The notes below the pieces were generated by a model that saw nothing but the letters and a program-made list of their open reading frames with translations, searched no databases and was not told the DNA's origin. The translations under genes were made by a program, and so were the position numbers. Positions 45,468-54,765 of a stretch of 64,000 nucleotides of DNA are shown here, one piece after another. Origin of the DNA: Anaerolineae bacterium (GTDB taxonomy: Bacteria > Chloroflexota > Anaerolineae > Aggregatilineales > Phototrophicaceae); assembly GCA_022824465.1 (NCBI GenBank), contig JAJDZV010000005.1:1-64000 (forward strand), in the 5' to 3' direction. Within the stretch, counting starts at the first letter, position 1; each line of letters opens with the position of its first letter.

Positions 45468-46811
45468 CTACAGGCTTATCTGCCGATGGCCGCTGCGTGA
45501 TTCGCTTGCGGTTTCGTTATGGCCGAACGAGACACTGGCATCGGCATCCATATAGCTTACATGAGCTTCAAAGCGGCGAATAATCTCGCTAAAGTCGCTA
45601 CAGCGGGGCGCTTGGGCTAGATCTCCCCAGTATTTGCGCGCAATCAGGAAGGGCGCAACAAAGTCGCCACGCAAGCGCGGCACGATAAAGTCGCCGTCGC
45701 CGCGAGCATAGGCGGACAAGATATGGAATATCAGCTTTGGCGGGATGCGTTCGGCGCGGCCGGGCGCCACGAGCGCGGCCGCCACGCGCCCGGGCATTGA
45801 GGCCAGGCCGACATTCAAGCTGGACAGGAATCCGCCTGACTTCCAAGCGCGATTGTGCGCTGTTTTGACGCCAAGATGCTTGACGGCTTTCCGCACTTCG
45901 CGCGCGCGTTTGCCAGTGACCAGGCGAATATGATCTATGCGTGAGCGCATCATCTGTTCGGTCAGGTTCGCCAGCGCGCCGCCGCCATCTGCGGACGGAA
46001 GGAGCGCATCAAGATAGGGACAAGAGGCGCCGCCGGCGGCCAAGATTAGCGCGCCGACCGCCCGCTGCAATTCGAGCACTGGTTCCGCGCCGCGTACCGA
46101 GCCAAGCGCGACGGCATTGATGCGCTCGTTTTGCAGGCTCAAGCGCGCAATCATACGAGCGCGGCCGCGTACATAGCCTCGTTCTGGCGTCTGGTTGAGA
46201 AAAACCACGACGCGCGCCGAAGTTGGGACGCCGCGCAAACCCAATTCCTCATCGCGGAGCACCTGCGCGAGCCAGGGTGATTTGACCGGGCTATTTTCGA
46301 CAAAGCCATACCTGTCTATCATTGCCGCCGAGTTATAGACGTGTTCATCATCCAGGGGTTTTCCCAAGGCGCTAAGCGAAGCGACAGACACAACCAACGA
46401 TGTCTCGGGCGGAATATGCGGTTCGTCGGGGAAGGGCGCCTTGAAGGGCAGTCCGCGCGCGTCATCGGCTTCCACCAGCAAGATATCGGAATCGAGGCGG
46501 TCCAACATGCGCCGCGTCCACTCCGGCGACGGTCCGTATACGTTTCCACCGTTTATTTCGCCATGCAAAACGACAAATAGCTTTTCGCCGAGCGCCTGCG
46601 AGATGCTTCGGGCATCGGTATCGGCGGGCAAGCGGCAAGGAAAGAGCGCTAACTGTTCGCTGGCGAGCTGCGTACTCGTGGTCGCCAGCACGCGCCAACC
46701 AGCCTCGGCCAGTTCGTAGCCAAGGCTCACCATCAGCGAGGTTTTACCGCCGGCGCCGACGAAGGCGACAACGTCGCCACGCGCAAGATCAAAGGCTTGG
46801 GCAATTTTCAT
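45468..46811 (-). CDS. YqeC-like accessory protein fused to a degenerate MocA-like domain
   Basis: The 447-residue protein starts at ATG 46811 with GGAG 5 bases upstream. Residues 1-230 match YqeC, the putative selenium-dependent hydroxylase accessory protein: P-loop G-A-G-G-K-T-S at about 20-26 and ILLVEADDARGLPFKAP. From about 245 the chain follows the MocA cytidylyltransferase fold (ALILAAGGAS, VTGKRAREVRKAV, WKSGGFLSSLNVGLASMP). The nucleotide-binding R-M-G-x-x-K and the metal Asp region G-D-Q-P are lost (APGRAER instead). The second domain is probably not a working cytidylyltransferase. It lies after the molybdenum hydroxylase genes on the same strand. Confidence 0.75.
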   Translation of the reverse strand: MKIAQAFDLARGDVVAFVGAGGKTSLMVSLGYELAEAGWRVLATTSTQLASEQLALFPCRLPADTDARSISQALGEKLFVVLHGEINGGNVYGPSPEWTRRMLDRLDSDILLVEADDARGLPFKAPFPDEPHIPPETSLVVSVASLSALGKPLDDEHVYNSAAMIDRYGFVENSPVKSPWLAQVLRDEELGLRGVPTSARVVVFLNQTPERGYVRGRARMIARLSLQNERINAVALGSVRGAEPVLELQRAVGALILAAGGASCPYLDALLPSADGGGALANLTEQMMRSRIDHIRLVTGKRAREVRKAVKHLGVKTAHNRAWKSGGFLSSLNVGLASMPGRVAAALVAPGRAERIPPKLIFHILSAYARGDGDFIVPRLRGDFVAPFLIARKYWGDLAQAPRCSDFSEIIRRFEAHVSYMDADASVSFGHNETASESRSGHRQISL

Positions 46812-47524
46812 GCCGGCTCCGTAGAGGTCGCGTTCGTAGCGCTATTCCAATGGTGATTGGCGATCGTCGCATAGGTTCAACCAATGATAACACGAAAGCG
46901 GCCAGACGCGCCCGACTTGAGCCGGGCGAGAAGTGGAGGCGTAGGCAATGGCGCGCCTGGTATTGTTTGCAGCGCGCGATGGACGGTACGAGAGGGCGAT
47001 GCAGCCGCCGGCAACTTGCGCTGGCGAGACGGGGCCGCAATAAAGAGCTTGCCGTGTTTGAGTCATGCTGCTGATGTCGTTTCAGTAAAGGAGGGACAAA
47101 GTATATAAAAGGGCGGATGGAGTATGGTGAAAGTAAGGTGAAGGTATGAGAGAAGGCAGGAAATTCGCGCGACTCTATCGACACAGTATCGATACGGCTG
47201 GGTTTCCTGCGCTGATTTTGCCGGATTTGCATGAAAGCGGTTGCGTTTTGGGATAGCGGCGGCATGTTTTGCCTCGGATCCGGAAATGAAAGTCGGTTGA
47301 ACATGATGATCAGTTTGGCACAGATTAGCCGGTTATAGGCGACTAAATGGTCGCGTTTGGAAGGGACTTTTCCGAGTGCGCAAGGCGCTTGGAGCGTCAA
47401 CCGCGAGAAGACTGGCGCGACCGGCGGCATGTTAGCGATTCCGCCTGAGGTTTGCCAGGGCGCCGGAGAACTGTCGGCGTGGCGACGACGGAAGCCGCGA
47501 GTTGCGGCTGGCGATATGAAGCAA
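46812..47524. other. 713-base gap between yqeC and the Mo-hydroxylase subunit
   Basis: No gene can be supported. Open frames crossing the gap have no ribosome site and Arg/Ser/Pro-rich shadow composition. A purine-rich stretch (about 47088-47160, AAAGGAGGGA then AAAGGGCGGA and GTGAAAGTAAGG) resembles a ribosome site without a following gene on the plus strand, and TATCGA repeats occur at 47177-47196. It may be eroded coding sequence or a long leader for yqeC. Confidence 0.4.
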
Positions 47525-49747
47525 TCAGACGACGCCGATGCCATGCTGGCGCAGCGCCTTGACGACCTTCTGCGCGGTGAAGGGCTGCGAATCAAGCCAG
47601 ACGCCAGTGGCGTCAAAGATGGCGGCGGCGATGGCAGGCGCGAGCGGAAGGAAGGGCATCTCCGCCATGCCGCGAAGGCCCCAGGGTCCGATCGGGTCGG
47701 GATTTTCCAGGATCACGGACTTGACTCGCGGCGGCACGTCGAGAGAGGTCGGAATCAGATAGGTTGAGAGGTAGGGATTCTGGATTTTGCCTTCGGTTGA
47801 AACCAGGTATTCCATCAGGGCATAGCCTTGTGCCTGGATGACGGCGCCTTCGATTTGCCCTTCGAGCTGCTGCGGATTTATGACTTTGCCGACGTCGTTG
47901 GCGCAGACGACATCGAGCAAGCGCACTTCACCGGTTTCAATATCGACTTCGACTTCGACCGCTTCGGCGACATAGCCATAGGCAAAGTTGGGATCAGCTT
48001 TGCCAGTAACCGGGTCGTAGGCGGTGGTAGGCGGCGGGCGATACATAAACTCGCCTTTGGCGGGCCGTTCTTCGTCGCGCCATTTGCGCAGGGCGATCTC
48101 GGCGGCGCCGCGTATGGCATTGCCGGACATGAATGTCAGACGCGAGGCCGACGCGCTGCCGGAGGAGCCGGAAGTGGCGGTATCGGAGGCGACGATCTCG
48201 ACCATTTCAAAGGGAAGGCCAACGGCGTCAGCGGTCATTTGCAGAAGCGCGGTATGGGCGCCCTGCCCCACATCAGCGCCGGCGTGGAAGAGGATGACCT
48301 TTTCGATCTCGGAGCGTCCGCGCAGTTCAATGCCAGCCCAGCAATGCTCGGGGAAGCCAAAACTGAAGCCTACGTTTTTGAATCCGCCAGCCAGGCCGCG
48401 GCCACGGCGTTTGCTGGCGTCAGCGGGCTGCGCGGGTTTGCGCAGCGTCCAGCCGTCGGCCGTCTGGCGCCACCAGGATTCACGGCCACAGGCTTCGAAG
48501 ACTTGGGGCATGGTAACGCCGGCGGGAAAAGGCGTGGCGACCGAGCCGATGCTGCCTTCGCGGATGCTGTTGATGAGGCGGATTTCCAGGGGGTCCATGC
48601 CCAGGGCGGCAGCCAGCCGATTCATCTGCCCTTCGGCGGCAAGCAGGGCTTGCGGCGCGCCAAAACCGCGAAATGCGCCGGAGGGGATATTGTTGGTATA
48701 CACGGCGTAGGTGTCGATTTGGATGTTTGCCGTTTCATAGGGACCGCTAACGGTGAGATGGGCGTTGCCCAGCACTTTATTTGAAGTGTAGTTGTAGGCG
48801 CCGGCGTCGCCGATGACCTCGGCTTGAACGGCGGTAAGCGCGCCGGAGCGGGTCGCGCCCCATTTGGCCCGCACTTTGATGGGATGTCGCTTGTGATGAT
48901 AGAGGATAGACTCCTCGCGATTCCACTGGACTTTGACCGGTTGACGCAGCTTCCAGCTCGCCAAAGCCAAGACGATCTGCACCGACATGTCTTCGCGGCC
49001 GCCGAACGCGCCGCCGATGGCCGGGTAGATGACGCGCACCTGTTCCGGCGGCAAATTCAAGGCGTGAAAGATTTGTTCCTGGTCTTCGTGGGTCCATTGG
49101 CCAGCCACGATCACAGTCACGCGGTCCTCGTCGTCGATGTAGGCGAGACCGGCTTCCGGCTGGAGATAGGCATGTTCTTGCCAGGTCGTTTCGTATTCGC
49201 CTTCGACAATGACGTCGGCGGCGTCCCAGCCAGCCTGCATATCGCCTTTGCGTATGCGGTACTGAGCAACCAGGTTTCGCGGGTGTTCGCCATGCAATTG
49301 CGGCGCGGCGTCGGCCATGGCGTCTTCGGGATCAAAAACTGTGGGCAGATCTTCATAATCTACGCGAATTAAGTCCAGCGCGCGCTTGGCAATGGCATCG
49401 GATTCGGCGACGACAGTAGCGACCATGTCCATGTAGCAGCGAACGATGTCTGTTCCGGCCTTGGGTCCGCCGGGGCCACAGAGCACGGGCTGGTCCTTCA
49501 TGACCAAGCCGTATTCGTTAACCGGGACATCGCGACTGGTGAAGACGCGGATGACGCCCGGCAGAGCTTCGGCTTGGCTGGCGTCGACGCCGCGGACGCG
49601 GGCATGGGCGCGCTCGCTGAATTTGATGCGCAGCCAAAGCTGGCCCTGGAGATCAATGTCGCCGGGATAGGGGGTTTCGCCGGTGACTTTGCCCCGGGCG
49701 TCGATGCGCGCGATCGATTGGCTGATTGCCGAGTTTGCTTGGATCAA
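47525..49747 (-). CDS. Molybdenum hydroxylase large (Mo-cofactor) subunit, xanthine dehydrogenase family
   Basis: The 740-residue subunit binds the Mo-cofactor and hydroxylates the substrate. It starts at TTG 49747 (GAGGGC site upstream). Motifs are I-G-G-A-F-G-G-R-E-D, S-G-A-F-R-G-F-G-A-P-Q, G-A-D-V-G-Q-G-A-H-T and the active Glu region G-L-R-G-M-A-E-M-P. The active-site loop that carries Cys in CO dehydrogenase is absent (PSGAFRGFG instead), so CO oxidation is unlikely; a purine, aldehyde or N-heterocycle is more likely. The gene pairs with the FAD/2Fe-2S fusion 1.8 kb upstream. With YqeC and SsnA in the same array a selenium-dependent hydroxylase is possible. Confidence 0.92.
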   Translation of the reverse strand: MIQANSAISQSIARIDARGKVTGETPYPGDIDLQGQLWLRIKFSERAHARVRGVDASQAEALPGVIRVFTSRDVPVNEYGLVMKDQPVLCGPGGPKAGTDIVRCYMDMVATVVAESDAIAKRALDLIRVDYEDLPTVFDPEDAMADAAPQLHGEHPRNLVAQYRIRKGDMQAGWDAADVIVEGEYETTWQEHAYLQPEAGLAYIDDEDRVTVIVAGQWTHEDQEQIFHALNLPPEQVRVIYPAIGGAFGGREDMSVQIVLALASWKLRQPVKVQWNREESILYHHKRHPIKVRAKWGATRSGALTAVQAEVIGDAGAYNYTSNKVLGNAHLTVSGPYETANIQIDTYAVYTNNIPSGAFRGFGAPQALLAAEGQMNRLAAALGMDPLEIRLINSIREGSIGSVATPFPAGVTMPQVFEACGRESWWRQTADGWTLRKPAQPADASKRRGRGLAGGFKNVGFSFGFPEHCWAGIELRGRSEIEKVILFHAGADVGQGAHTALLQMTADAVGLPFEMVEIVASDTATSGSSGSASASRLTFMSGNAIRGAAEIALRKWRDEERPAKGEFMYRPPPTTAYDPVTGKADPNFAYGYVAEAVEVEVDIETGEVRLLDVVCANDVGKVINPQQLEGQIEGAVIQAQGYALMEYLVSTEGKIQNPYLSTYLIPTSLDVPPRVKSVILENPDPIGPWGLRGMAEMPFLPLAPAIAAAIFDATGVWLDSQPFTAQKVVKALRQHGIGVV

Positions 49748-49789
49748 TGGTCGTTGCCCTCGGAATATGAAATGACGGAAGCGTGAAGC

Positions 49790-51544
49790 TCAGTAAGATG
49801 GAATCGCCTCAAAGGCGGTCTCGATGTACTTTTCGGTTTCGTTGAAGAAGATACGCCGCAAGATGGCGATAGCGGCGGCGTAGGTCGGTTCGACGCCGCC
49901 GTAGCTCAAGCTGCCGGCGCCGAGATTCTGCCCGCGCTTCATTGGTTTGTCTGACGCATAGTGCAAGAAGCCGATATCAAAGCGCACGGAATGCAGGTTA
50001 ACGATCTCGTTGACGGGATGGCGCTGCGGCCGGAATGCCTCGTAAATCGCAGAAAGGTAGGGTCCGCCTTCCATTTCGATATCGGTATAGCCCTCCTTAT
50101 AGAAGACGCTCATATAGTTTGGGTTCTGCAGGAATGTGCCGAGCACGGTGACGGCTTTCTGATTGTCGAGCACGTTGCCGTGCTCCATCCAGGAGCGGAC
50201 GTGGCGGGCGGTGAAACAGTTGCGGAAAAGAAAGGTGTTTTGAGAATGCTCGTCGTGGATGACATTGGGGATCATCATGTCGCCGATGCGCCCGTTGAGC
50301 GTCGCCGCTTTGCCCATTACATAGACGCCGTCAAGCCGGCCGACGCCCTGTGAAATCCGGCTGAGGAGCTCGTAGGAGGCCATTCCCAGCGGGTAATCGA
50401 TATTGATGATGATGGCATTGCTATGACGCAGGGGTTGCAGGTCTTCGGCGCGGCCCAAGCGCGGATCGAACCACTGCGCTTCCAGCTTGCCCAGCTCGAT
50501 CACTTGCGTTTCCATTTCAAAGCCGTGCCGGCTGGGCACACGATGGATGCCGAGGCGATGTTCTTCTTCTTGTAGCCTGCGCTTCGCTTTGCCATCTTGC
50601 TCCGAGAGATATTGGCGCAAGACAAAGTACAGGAAATTGTCGGTGCTTTTGTGGTAACTCTCTTTGAGATCTTCGTACTCGGTCAGCAGCAATTTCTCTT
50701 CGAATTGTTCGATGTAGTTGACCAGACTTTCTTCAAAGCGGCGGGCGAAACCAGCCAGGAGATTAACCAAGGCATGGGTGTTGCTGGAGACGAAGTAGAC
50801 GGGTCTTTCCTGAAGGTCAATGTCTGCGAGCGCCATCTCTTCGCAAAGTTCATGCCACCAGGAGGAGGTAGCGCGGCGGTAATCGGCGAGCGAGCCGGCG
50901 ATCAACCGCAGGGTCATGCTTTTGCGGCGGCGCGCTATGCGGAGCAAGTTATTAACAAAGTCGGCATCCCACAAGAGCTGCAAGCGGCGCAAATCACTGA
51001 CGGCCATTCGCAAGCAAACCGCCAGCCTGGCGAATTCGTCTTGCGGCAGATTACCGGTTTCGGCGCAGGGTTCCAACAGAATACGCGCGTCTTCCGCCTG
51101 GAGCAGGCGGTGGAGTTTGTTCCATTCGATCTGAAAGGCGGTCAAGATGGGCACGAGATCGTCAATATCGGAGCGGCTGACGATGTAAACCGCCAAAGCC
51201 TTGTCGCCGTTGAAATGGGTGCGGCGTCGGCGGCCCGGGGCGAAGACGCGTTGCCAGGCGGCGATGTTTTTGAAACCGGCGGCGATGAAGGCGCGCTCGA
51301 GTTGGCCGACCAGGACCTCTTCGACATCGATGATGCAGCTGGGCAGACGCAGCGCGCAATACATCAAGGCGGAGGCGTCGGGTTCGGCGGCGTCACCGTG
51401 CTCGTGCAAAGAGGAGGCCATAGCCAGATGGCTCTCGACCAGGGTTTCGATTTTGATGCTATCGCTGGAGCGCAGCAGCGAATAGTAGGTGCGCATGTAG
51501 AGTTCAATCTCTTCGCTGCCGGTTTTGGGAACGCGTCGGTCCAT
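49790..51544 (-). CDS. Uncharacterised protein (DUF6909-like) inside the Mo-hydroxylase operon
   Basis: A 584-residue soluble protein. The first 370 residues are mostly helical, with Arg-rich and Glu-rich segments. The rest has conserved-looking blocks: NAIIINIDYPLGMASYELLS, GKAATLNGRIGDMMIPNVIH, DEHSQNTFLFRNCFTA and GYTDIEMEGGPYLSAIYEAF. The last, with D-I-E-M-E, is like the M-E-x-x pocket of nucleoside phosphorylases. From memory this fits the family called DUF6909, but I cannot verify it. It separates the two molybdenum hydroxylase genes, with 10-42-base gaps, so it is certainly co-transcribed. A role in purine or nucleoside handling is an attractive guess, not a conclusion. Confidence 0.65.
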   Translation of the reverse strand: MDRRVPKTGSEEIELYMRTYYSLLRSSDSIKIETLVESHLAMASSLHEHGDAAEPDASALMYCALRLPSCIIDVEEVLVGQLERAFIAAGFKNIAAWQRVFAPGRRRRTHFNGDKALAVYIVSRSDIDDLVPILTAFQIEWNKLHRLLQAEDARILLEPCAETGNLPQDEFARLAVCLRMAVSDLRRLQLLWDADFVNNLLRIARRRKSMTLRLIAGSLADYRRATSSWWHELCEEMALADIDLQERPVYFVSSNTHALVNLLAGFARRFEESLVNYIEQFEEKLLLTEYEDLKESYHKSTDNFLYFVLRQYLSEQDGKAKRRLQEEEHRLGIHRVPSRHGFEMETQVIELGKLEAQWFDPRLGRAEDLQPLRHSNAIIINIDYPLGMASYELLSRISQGVGRLDGVYVMGKAATLNGRIGDMMIPNVIHDEHSQNTFLFRNCFTARHVRSWMEHGNVLDNQKAVTVLGTFLQNPNYMSVFYKEGYTDIEMEGGPYLSAIYEAFRPQRHPVNEIVNLHSVRFDIGFLHYASDKPMKRGQNLGAGSLSYGGVEPTYAAAIAILRRIFFNETEKYIETAFEAIPSY

Positions 51545-51554
51545 GGCGCCGCCC

Positions 51555-52982
51555 TTAGGGAATTGCAGCCGTTGATTGGCTGGCTTGGCGGAAGGCTTCG
51601 ACGATCTTGTAGTAGCCGGTGCAGCGACAGAGGTTCCCGCTGATGCTGTAGTTGATCTGTTCGGTGTCAGGCTCGGCGAACTCTTCCAGCAGCTTGGCGC
51701 CGGCCATCAAGAAGCCCGGCGTGCAGTAGCCGCACTGGACGGCGGCCTCGTCAATGAAAGCCTGCTGAATTGGATGCAGTCGCTCGCCACTTCGCAAGCC
51801 TTCAACGGTGACGATGTCAGCGCCGTGCGCGCGGGGGGCGTGCACCATGCATGACATGACGGCGGCGTCGTCGAGAAAGACGGTGCAAGCGCCGCACTCG
51901 CCTTCGGCGCAGCCTTCCTTGGCGCCGGGCAAGCCGACATCGTCGCGCAGCCAATGCAGGAGCGATTTCTGCTGGCCGCTGGTTATAAGCACATCGTTGC
52001 CGTTTACGCGACTGCTAATGGGGGTGTCGGGCTGGTGGACGAATTGCTTTGGCATTCCTAGTTTGACGATGGCGCAATCCTTGCCCCAGAGCATGGGAGG
52101 CGCTGCTGGCAAGCCGGTCTCGCGCTCATTCGCAGCCAGTTGACGCAGCAGGCGCACGACCAGAATCTTGACCATTTCGCTGCGATACTCGGCGCTGCCG
52201 CGGACATCGTCGATCGGCCTTGCCTCTGCGCTGGCGAGGCGTCCGGTCTCGGCGATCGTTTCAACGGTTAACGGTTTGCCACGCAAGAATTGTTCGGCGG
52301 CGGGAGCGCGAATAATGGTCGCGGCGACGCTGCCGAGCGCTATGCGCGCGTCGGTCACTTGGTTAGCGTCGTCAAAGCGCAGGACAGCGGCGGCGTCGAC
52401 GACGGATATCGCTTGAGCGCGCCGCAAGCCCAGCTTGAGAAAGGCGCCGCGTTGATCGTCGGCGAGCGGCGGGATGCGGATTTCCAGCAACATCTCGTCA
52501 GGCCGAAGAACCGTCTGGCGGAATCCGCTGTAGAAGTCCGCCAGTTTGAGCTTCCGCTGGCCTTGGAGCGACGCCAAGGTCACCTCGGCATTCATGGCGA
52601 TCAGTGGCGTGATGGTATCGTTTGCGGGCGACGCGGTAATCAGATTGCCGGCGATAGTGGCGCGGTTGCGAATTTGAGGCGCGCCAACTTCCCAGGAAGC
52701 TTGCGCCAGGGGGAGGGCGCGTTGACGGATCAGCTGGCTTCCAACCACATGATTATGGGTCACGAGGGGTCCCAGGATGATCTTGTCGTTTTGCGGGCGG
52801 ATCTGATCCAAGCCGGGCACGCGCGTGATATCGACGAGAACCTGAAGCTGCGGATGCGCGCCGCGTTCCACTTCGATGATGAGGTCGGTGCCGCCGGCGA
52901 CGATTCTTGCCGCCGCCCGGTGTTCATGCAAGAGGGCGAGCGCCTCGTCGACTCGGCTTACGCTGTGATATTCTCGCCACAT
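51555..52982 (-). CDS. Molybdenum hydroxylase FAD / 2Fe-2S fusion subunit
   Basis: The 475-residue protein joins the medium and small subunits that are usually separate. Residues 1-285 are the FAD domain (R-I-V-A-G-G-T-D-L-I, R-N-R-A-T-I-A-G-N-L). From about 310 the 2Fe-2S part follows, with the plant-type cluster G-C-A-E-G-E-C-G-A-C and the second cluster C-G-Y-C-T-P-G-F and C-R-C-T-G-Y. FAD before Fe-S is the reverse of the order in XdhA (Fe-S then FAD), so this is a separate fusion event. It passes electrons from the Mo centre to an acceptor, unknown here. It is the first of the three-gene unit, 30 bases after the phosphoesterase gene. Confidence 0.92.
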   Translation of the reverse strand: MWREYHSVSRVDEALALLHEHRAAARIVAGGTDLIIEVERGAHPQLQVLVDITRVPGLDQIRPQNDKIILGPLVTHNHVVGSQLIRQRALPLAQASWEVGAPQIRNRATIAGNLITASPANDTITPLIAMNAEVTLASLQGQRKLKLADFYSGFRQTVLRPDEMLLEIRIPPLADDQRGAFLKLGLRRAQAISVVDAAAVLRFDDANQVTDARIALGSVAATIIRAPAAEQFLRGKPLTVETIAETGRLASAEARPIDDVRGSAEYRSEMVKILVVRLLRQLAANERETGLPAAPPMLWGKDCAIVKLGMPKQFVHQPDTPISSRVNGNDVLITSGQQKSLLHWLRDDVGLPGAKEGCAEGECGACTVFLDDAAVMSCMVHAPRAHGADIVTVEGLRSGERLHPIQQAFIDEAAVQCGYCTPGFLMAGAKLLEEFAEPDTEQINYSISGNLCRCTGYYKIVEAFRQASQSTAAIP

Positions 52983-53012
52983 GCGGGCTCTGCCTCCCCG
53001 GGCTCTTTCCGA

Positions 53013-53624
53013 TTAAAGCGGGTCAAGCTCCAAGATTGTGAACGGGTTTATATTCATGACGCAGGTTGATTCGAATTCGGTACGCACGGTTTTTCGGCGG
53101 TCCCAGGTATGCACGTGCCCATGCAGCATGTAGCGAGGACGGAACCATTTCATAAAGGTGAGAAAGCTGCTGAAGCCGCGATGCGCGACATCCGCGCCGT
53201 CGTGGATGCCCTTTGCCGGCGAATGCGTAACGAAGAGATCAATGCCGCGTTTCCGCGCCAGGCGATTCCAGAGTATGGCCGGCGCAAGTCCAAGCGTCAT
53301 GCGCCGCATCTGGGATTGCGTGTACTGAATACGGCCTTTGTTGTATTTGATCGAGCCTTCGAGGCCGACCATGGTGATCCCGTCGAATTCCACCACTTGT
53401 TGGTGCAGGTCAATGCCGCCGGGCGGCTCTTCATCGTAGATTTCATCATGATTGCCTCGGACGTAAAACATGGGCACGCTTGTAATGCTGGTGATGAAGT
53501 CCAAGTAACCGGGAGACAGATCGCCACAGCTAATGATGGCGTCAATATCGTTGTATTGTCGGCGCAGATTGACCGCGTTATGCAGTTGGGGCATTTCGAT
53601 ATCGCTTACACAAAGGATTTTCAC
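53013..53624 (-). CDS. Metallophosphoesterase
   Basis: A 203-residue calcineurin-like phosphoesterase. Metal motifs are visible: V-S-D-I-E near the start (the usual D-x-H reads D-I-E), G-D-L-S-P-G, G-N-H-D-E, T-H-S-P and H-G-H-V-H. GTG 53624 gives V-K-I-L-C-V-S-D, with AGGG 4 bases upstream; a GTG 11 codons earlier is an alternative. The substrate is unknown; phosphodiesterase activity on nucleotides is common in the family. It is set between the LLM gene and the molybdenum hydroxylase on one strand. Confidence 0.85.
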   Translation of the reverse strand: MKILCVSDIEMPQLHNAVNLRRQYNDIDAIISCGDLSPGYLDFITSITSVPMFYVRGNHDEIYDEEPPGGIDLHQQVVEFDGITMVGLEGSIKYNKGRIQYTQSQMRRMTLGLAPAILWNRLARKRGIDLFVTHSPAKGIHDGADVAHRGFSSFLTFMKWFRPRYMLHGHVHTWDRRKTVRTEFESTCVMNINPFTILELDPL

Positions 53625-53673
53625 TGCGCCCTGAGCCTTGTCGCGTCCGCCGTCCACAGCTGCGTAATTGGTC

Positions 53674-54681
53674 CTAGTTGGAGTAGCCGCCGGCGAAGGT
53701 ATCGATCATCAGGCGAACGTCTTCGCCCAATGGATAAAGAATCGGGCAGGTTGCGCCAGCTGCGATGTATTCGCGCACCTTGGCTTTGACTTCTGCCGGC
53801 GTCCCGGAGGCGGTGATCATTTGCACGACCTCGTCCGGCACAAGCTTCATCGCTTCCAGGATCTGTTCTTCGGTGGCGGGCCAGGTCAAGACTTGGCTGA
53901 TCTCGTCGAGCACATCCTGGCTTACGCCACTGGCTTTCATGATATGCGGCTGTTGGCCGAGGTATTGTGTAACGAGCTTACGAGCGGCGTCGAGCGCTTT
54001 GGCGCGATCGTTGTCCACCGAGCAGACGACCAACTGCGGGCGATCGACATCGTGAATGGATTTGCCGGCTTTTTTCGCGCCGAGCTCAAGCTGCGCCATC
54101 GCCATGTCATTGTACTTCGGCGATACGAGATAGTTTAGCACGGCGCCGTCAGCGATTTCGCCGGTGAGCGCCATCATTTTGGGTCCGGTCGCGCCGATGT
54201 AAATAGGCACGTTGCGCGGTTCTTTGCGCCCATGCACGACATCCAGCTCGACGTCTTCCAATTGCACGAATTCGCCATCAAAGCTGACCCTTTCGCGGTT
54301 CAGCAGCCGGCGGACGACGGTCACGACTTCACGCATTGCCAGCAGGTTTTTGCGTCGGTTGATGCCGACCTTGGCCGCCAGCGGATCCCACCAGGCGCCG
54401 ACGCCGCAGTAGATCCGGTCTTGCGCCAGGTCATCCAGCGTGAGAAAGGTGGCGGCGATCACGGCAGCGTTTCGCGTCCAGTTGTTGATCACGCCCGAGC
54501 CGATTTTGATGCGGGAGGTGACCGCGGCAAAGGCAGCCATCGGCACAATGGCATCGCGCACCAGGCGGCTTTCGGCTTGCCAGACCGCTTCAAAACCGCA
54601 TAGTTCGGCGTATTTCACGTATTCGATCGCGTCGGACAAGCTGTGCGCGTCCTGCAAATAGAGCGCTACCCGATCAGCCAT
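53674..54681 (-). CDS. LLM-class F420-dependent oxidoreductase
   Basis: A 335-residue luciferase-like TIM barrel. Features are [72 protein letters not shown] and [31 protein letters not shown]. The last is typical of the group near methylene-H4MPT reductase (Mer) and F420-dependent dehydrogenases. The presence of cofC, cofD and cofE just upstream supports F420 as cofactor. GGAG is 7 bases before the ATG. The reaction is not identifiable from sequence. Confidence 0.88.
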   Translation of the reverse strand: MADRVALYLQDAHSLSDAIEYVKYAELCGFEAVWQAESRLVRDAIVPMAAFAAVTSRIKIGSGVINNWTRNAAVIAATFLTLDDLAQDRIYCGVGAWWDPLAAKVGINRRKNLLAMREVVTVVRRLLNRERVSFDGEFVQLEDVELDVVHGRKEPRNVPIYIGATGPKMMALTGEIADGAVLNYLVSPKYNDMAMAQLELGAKKAGKSIHDVDRPQLVVCSVDNDRAKALDAARKLVTQYLGQQPHIMKASGVSQDVLDEISQVLTWPATEEQILEAMKLVPDEVVQMITASGTPAEVKAKVREYIAAGATCPILYPLGEDVRLMIDTFAGGYSN

Positions 54682-54765
54682 GAGAAGTCTCCAGTTATCT
54701 ATTGTTTGCCTAGTTGCCGATACTATTTACTATACATCGCCGCGTCGGTCAAATCGAAGGCCGCC

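Noticed and set aside
46789..47616. 275-residue minus-strand open frame in the gap next to yqeC
   Set aside because: Composition is Ser/Arg/Pro-rich, it overlaps the ends of two real genes, and it has no ribosome site.
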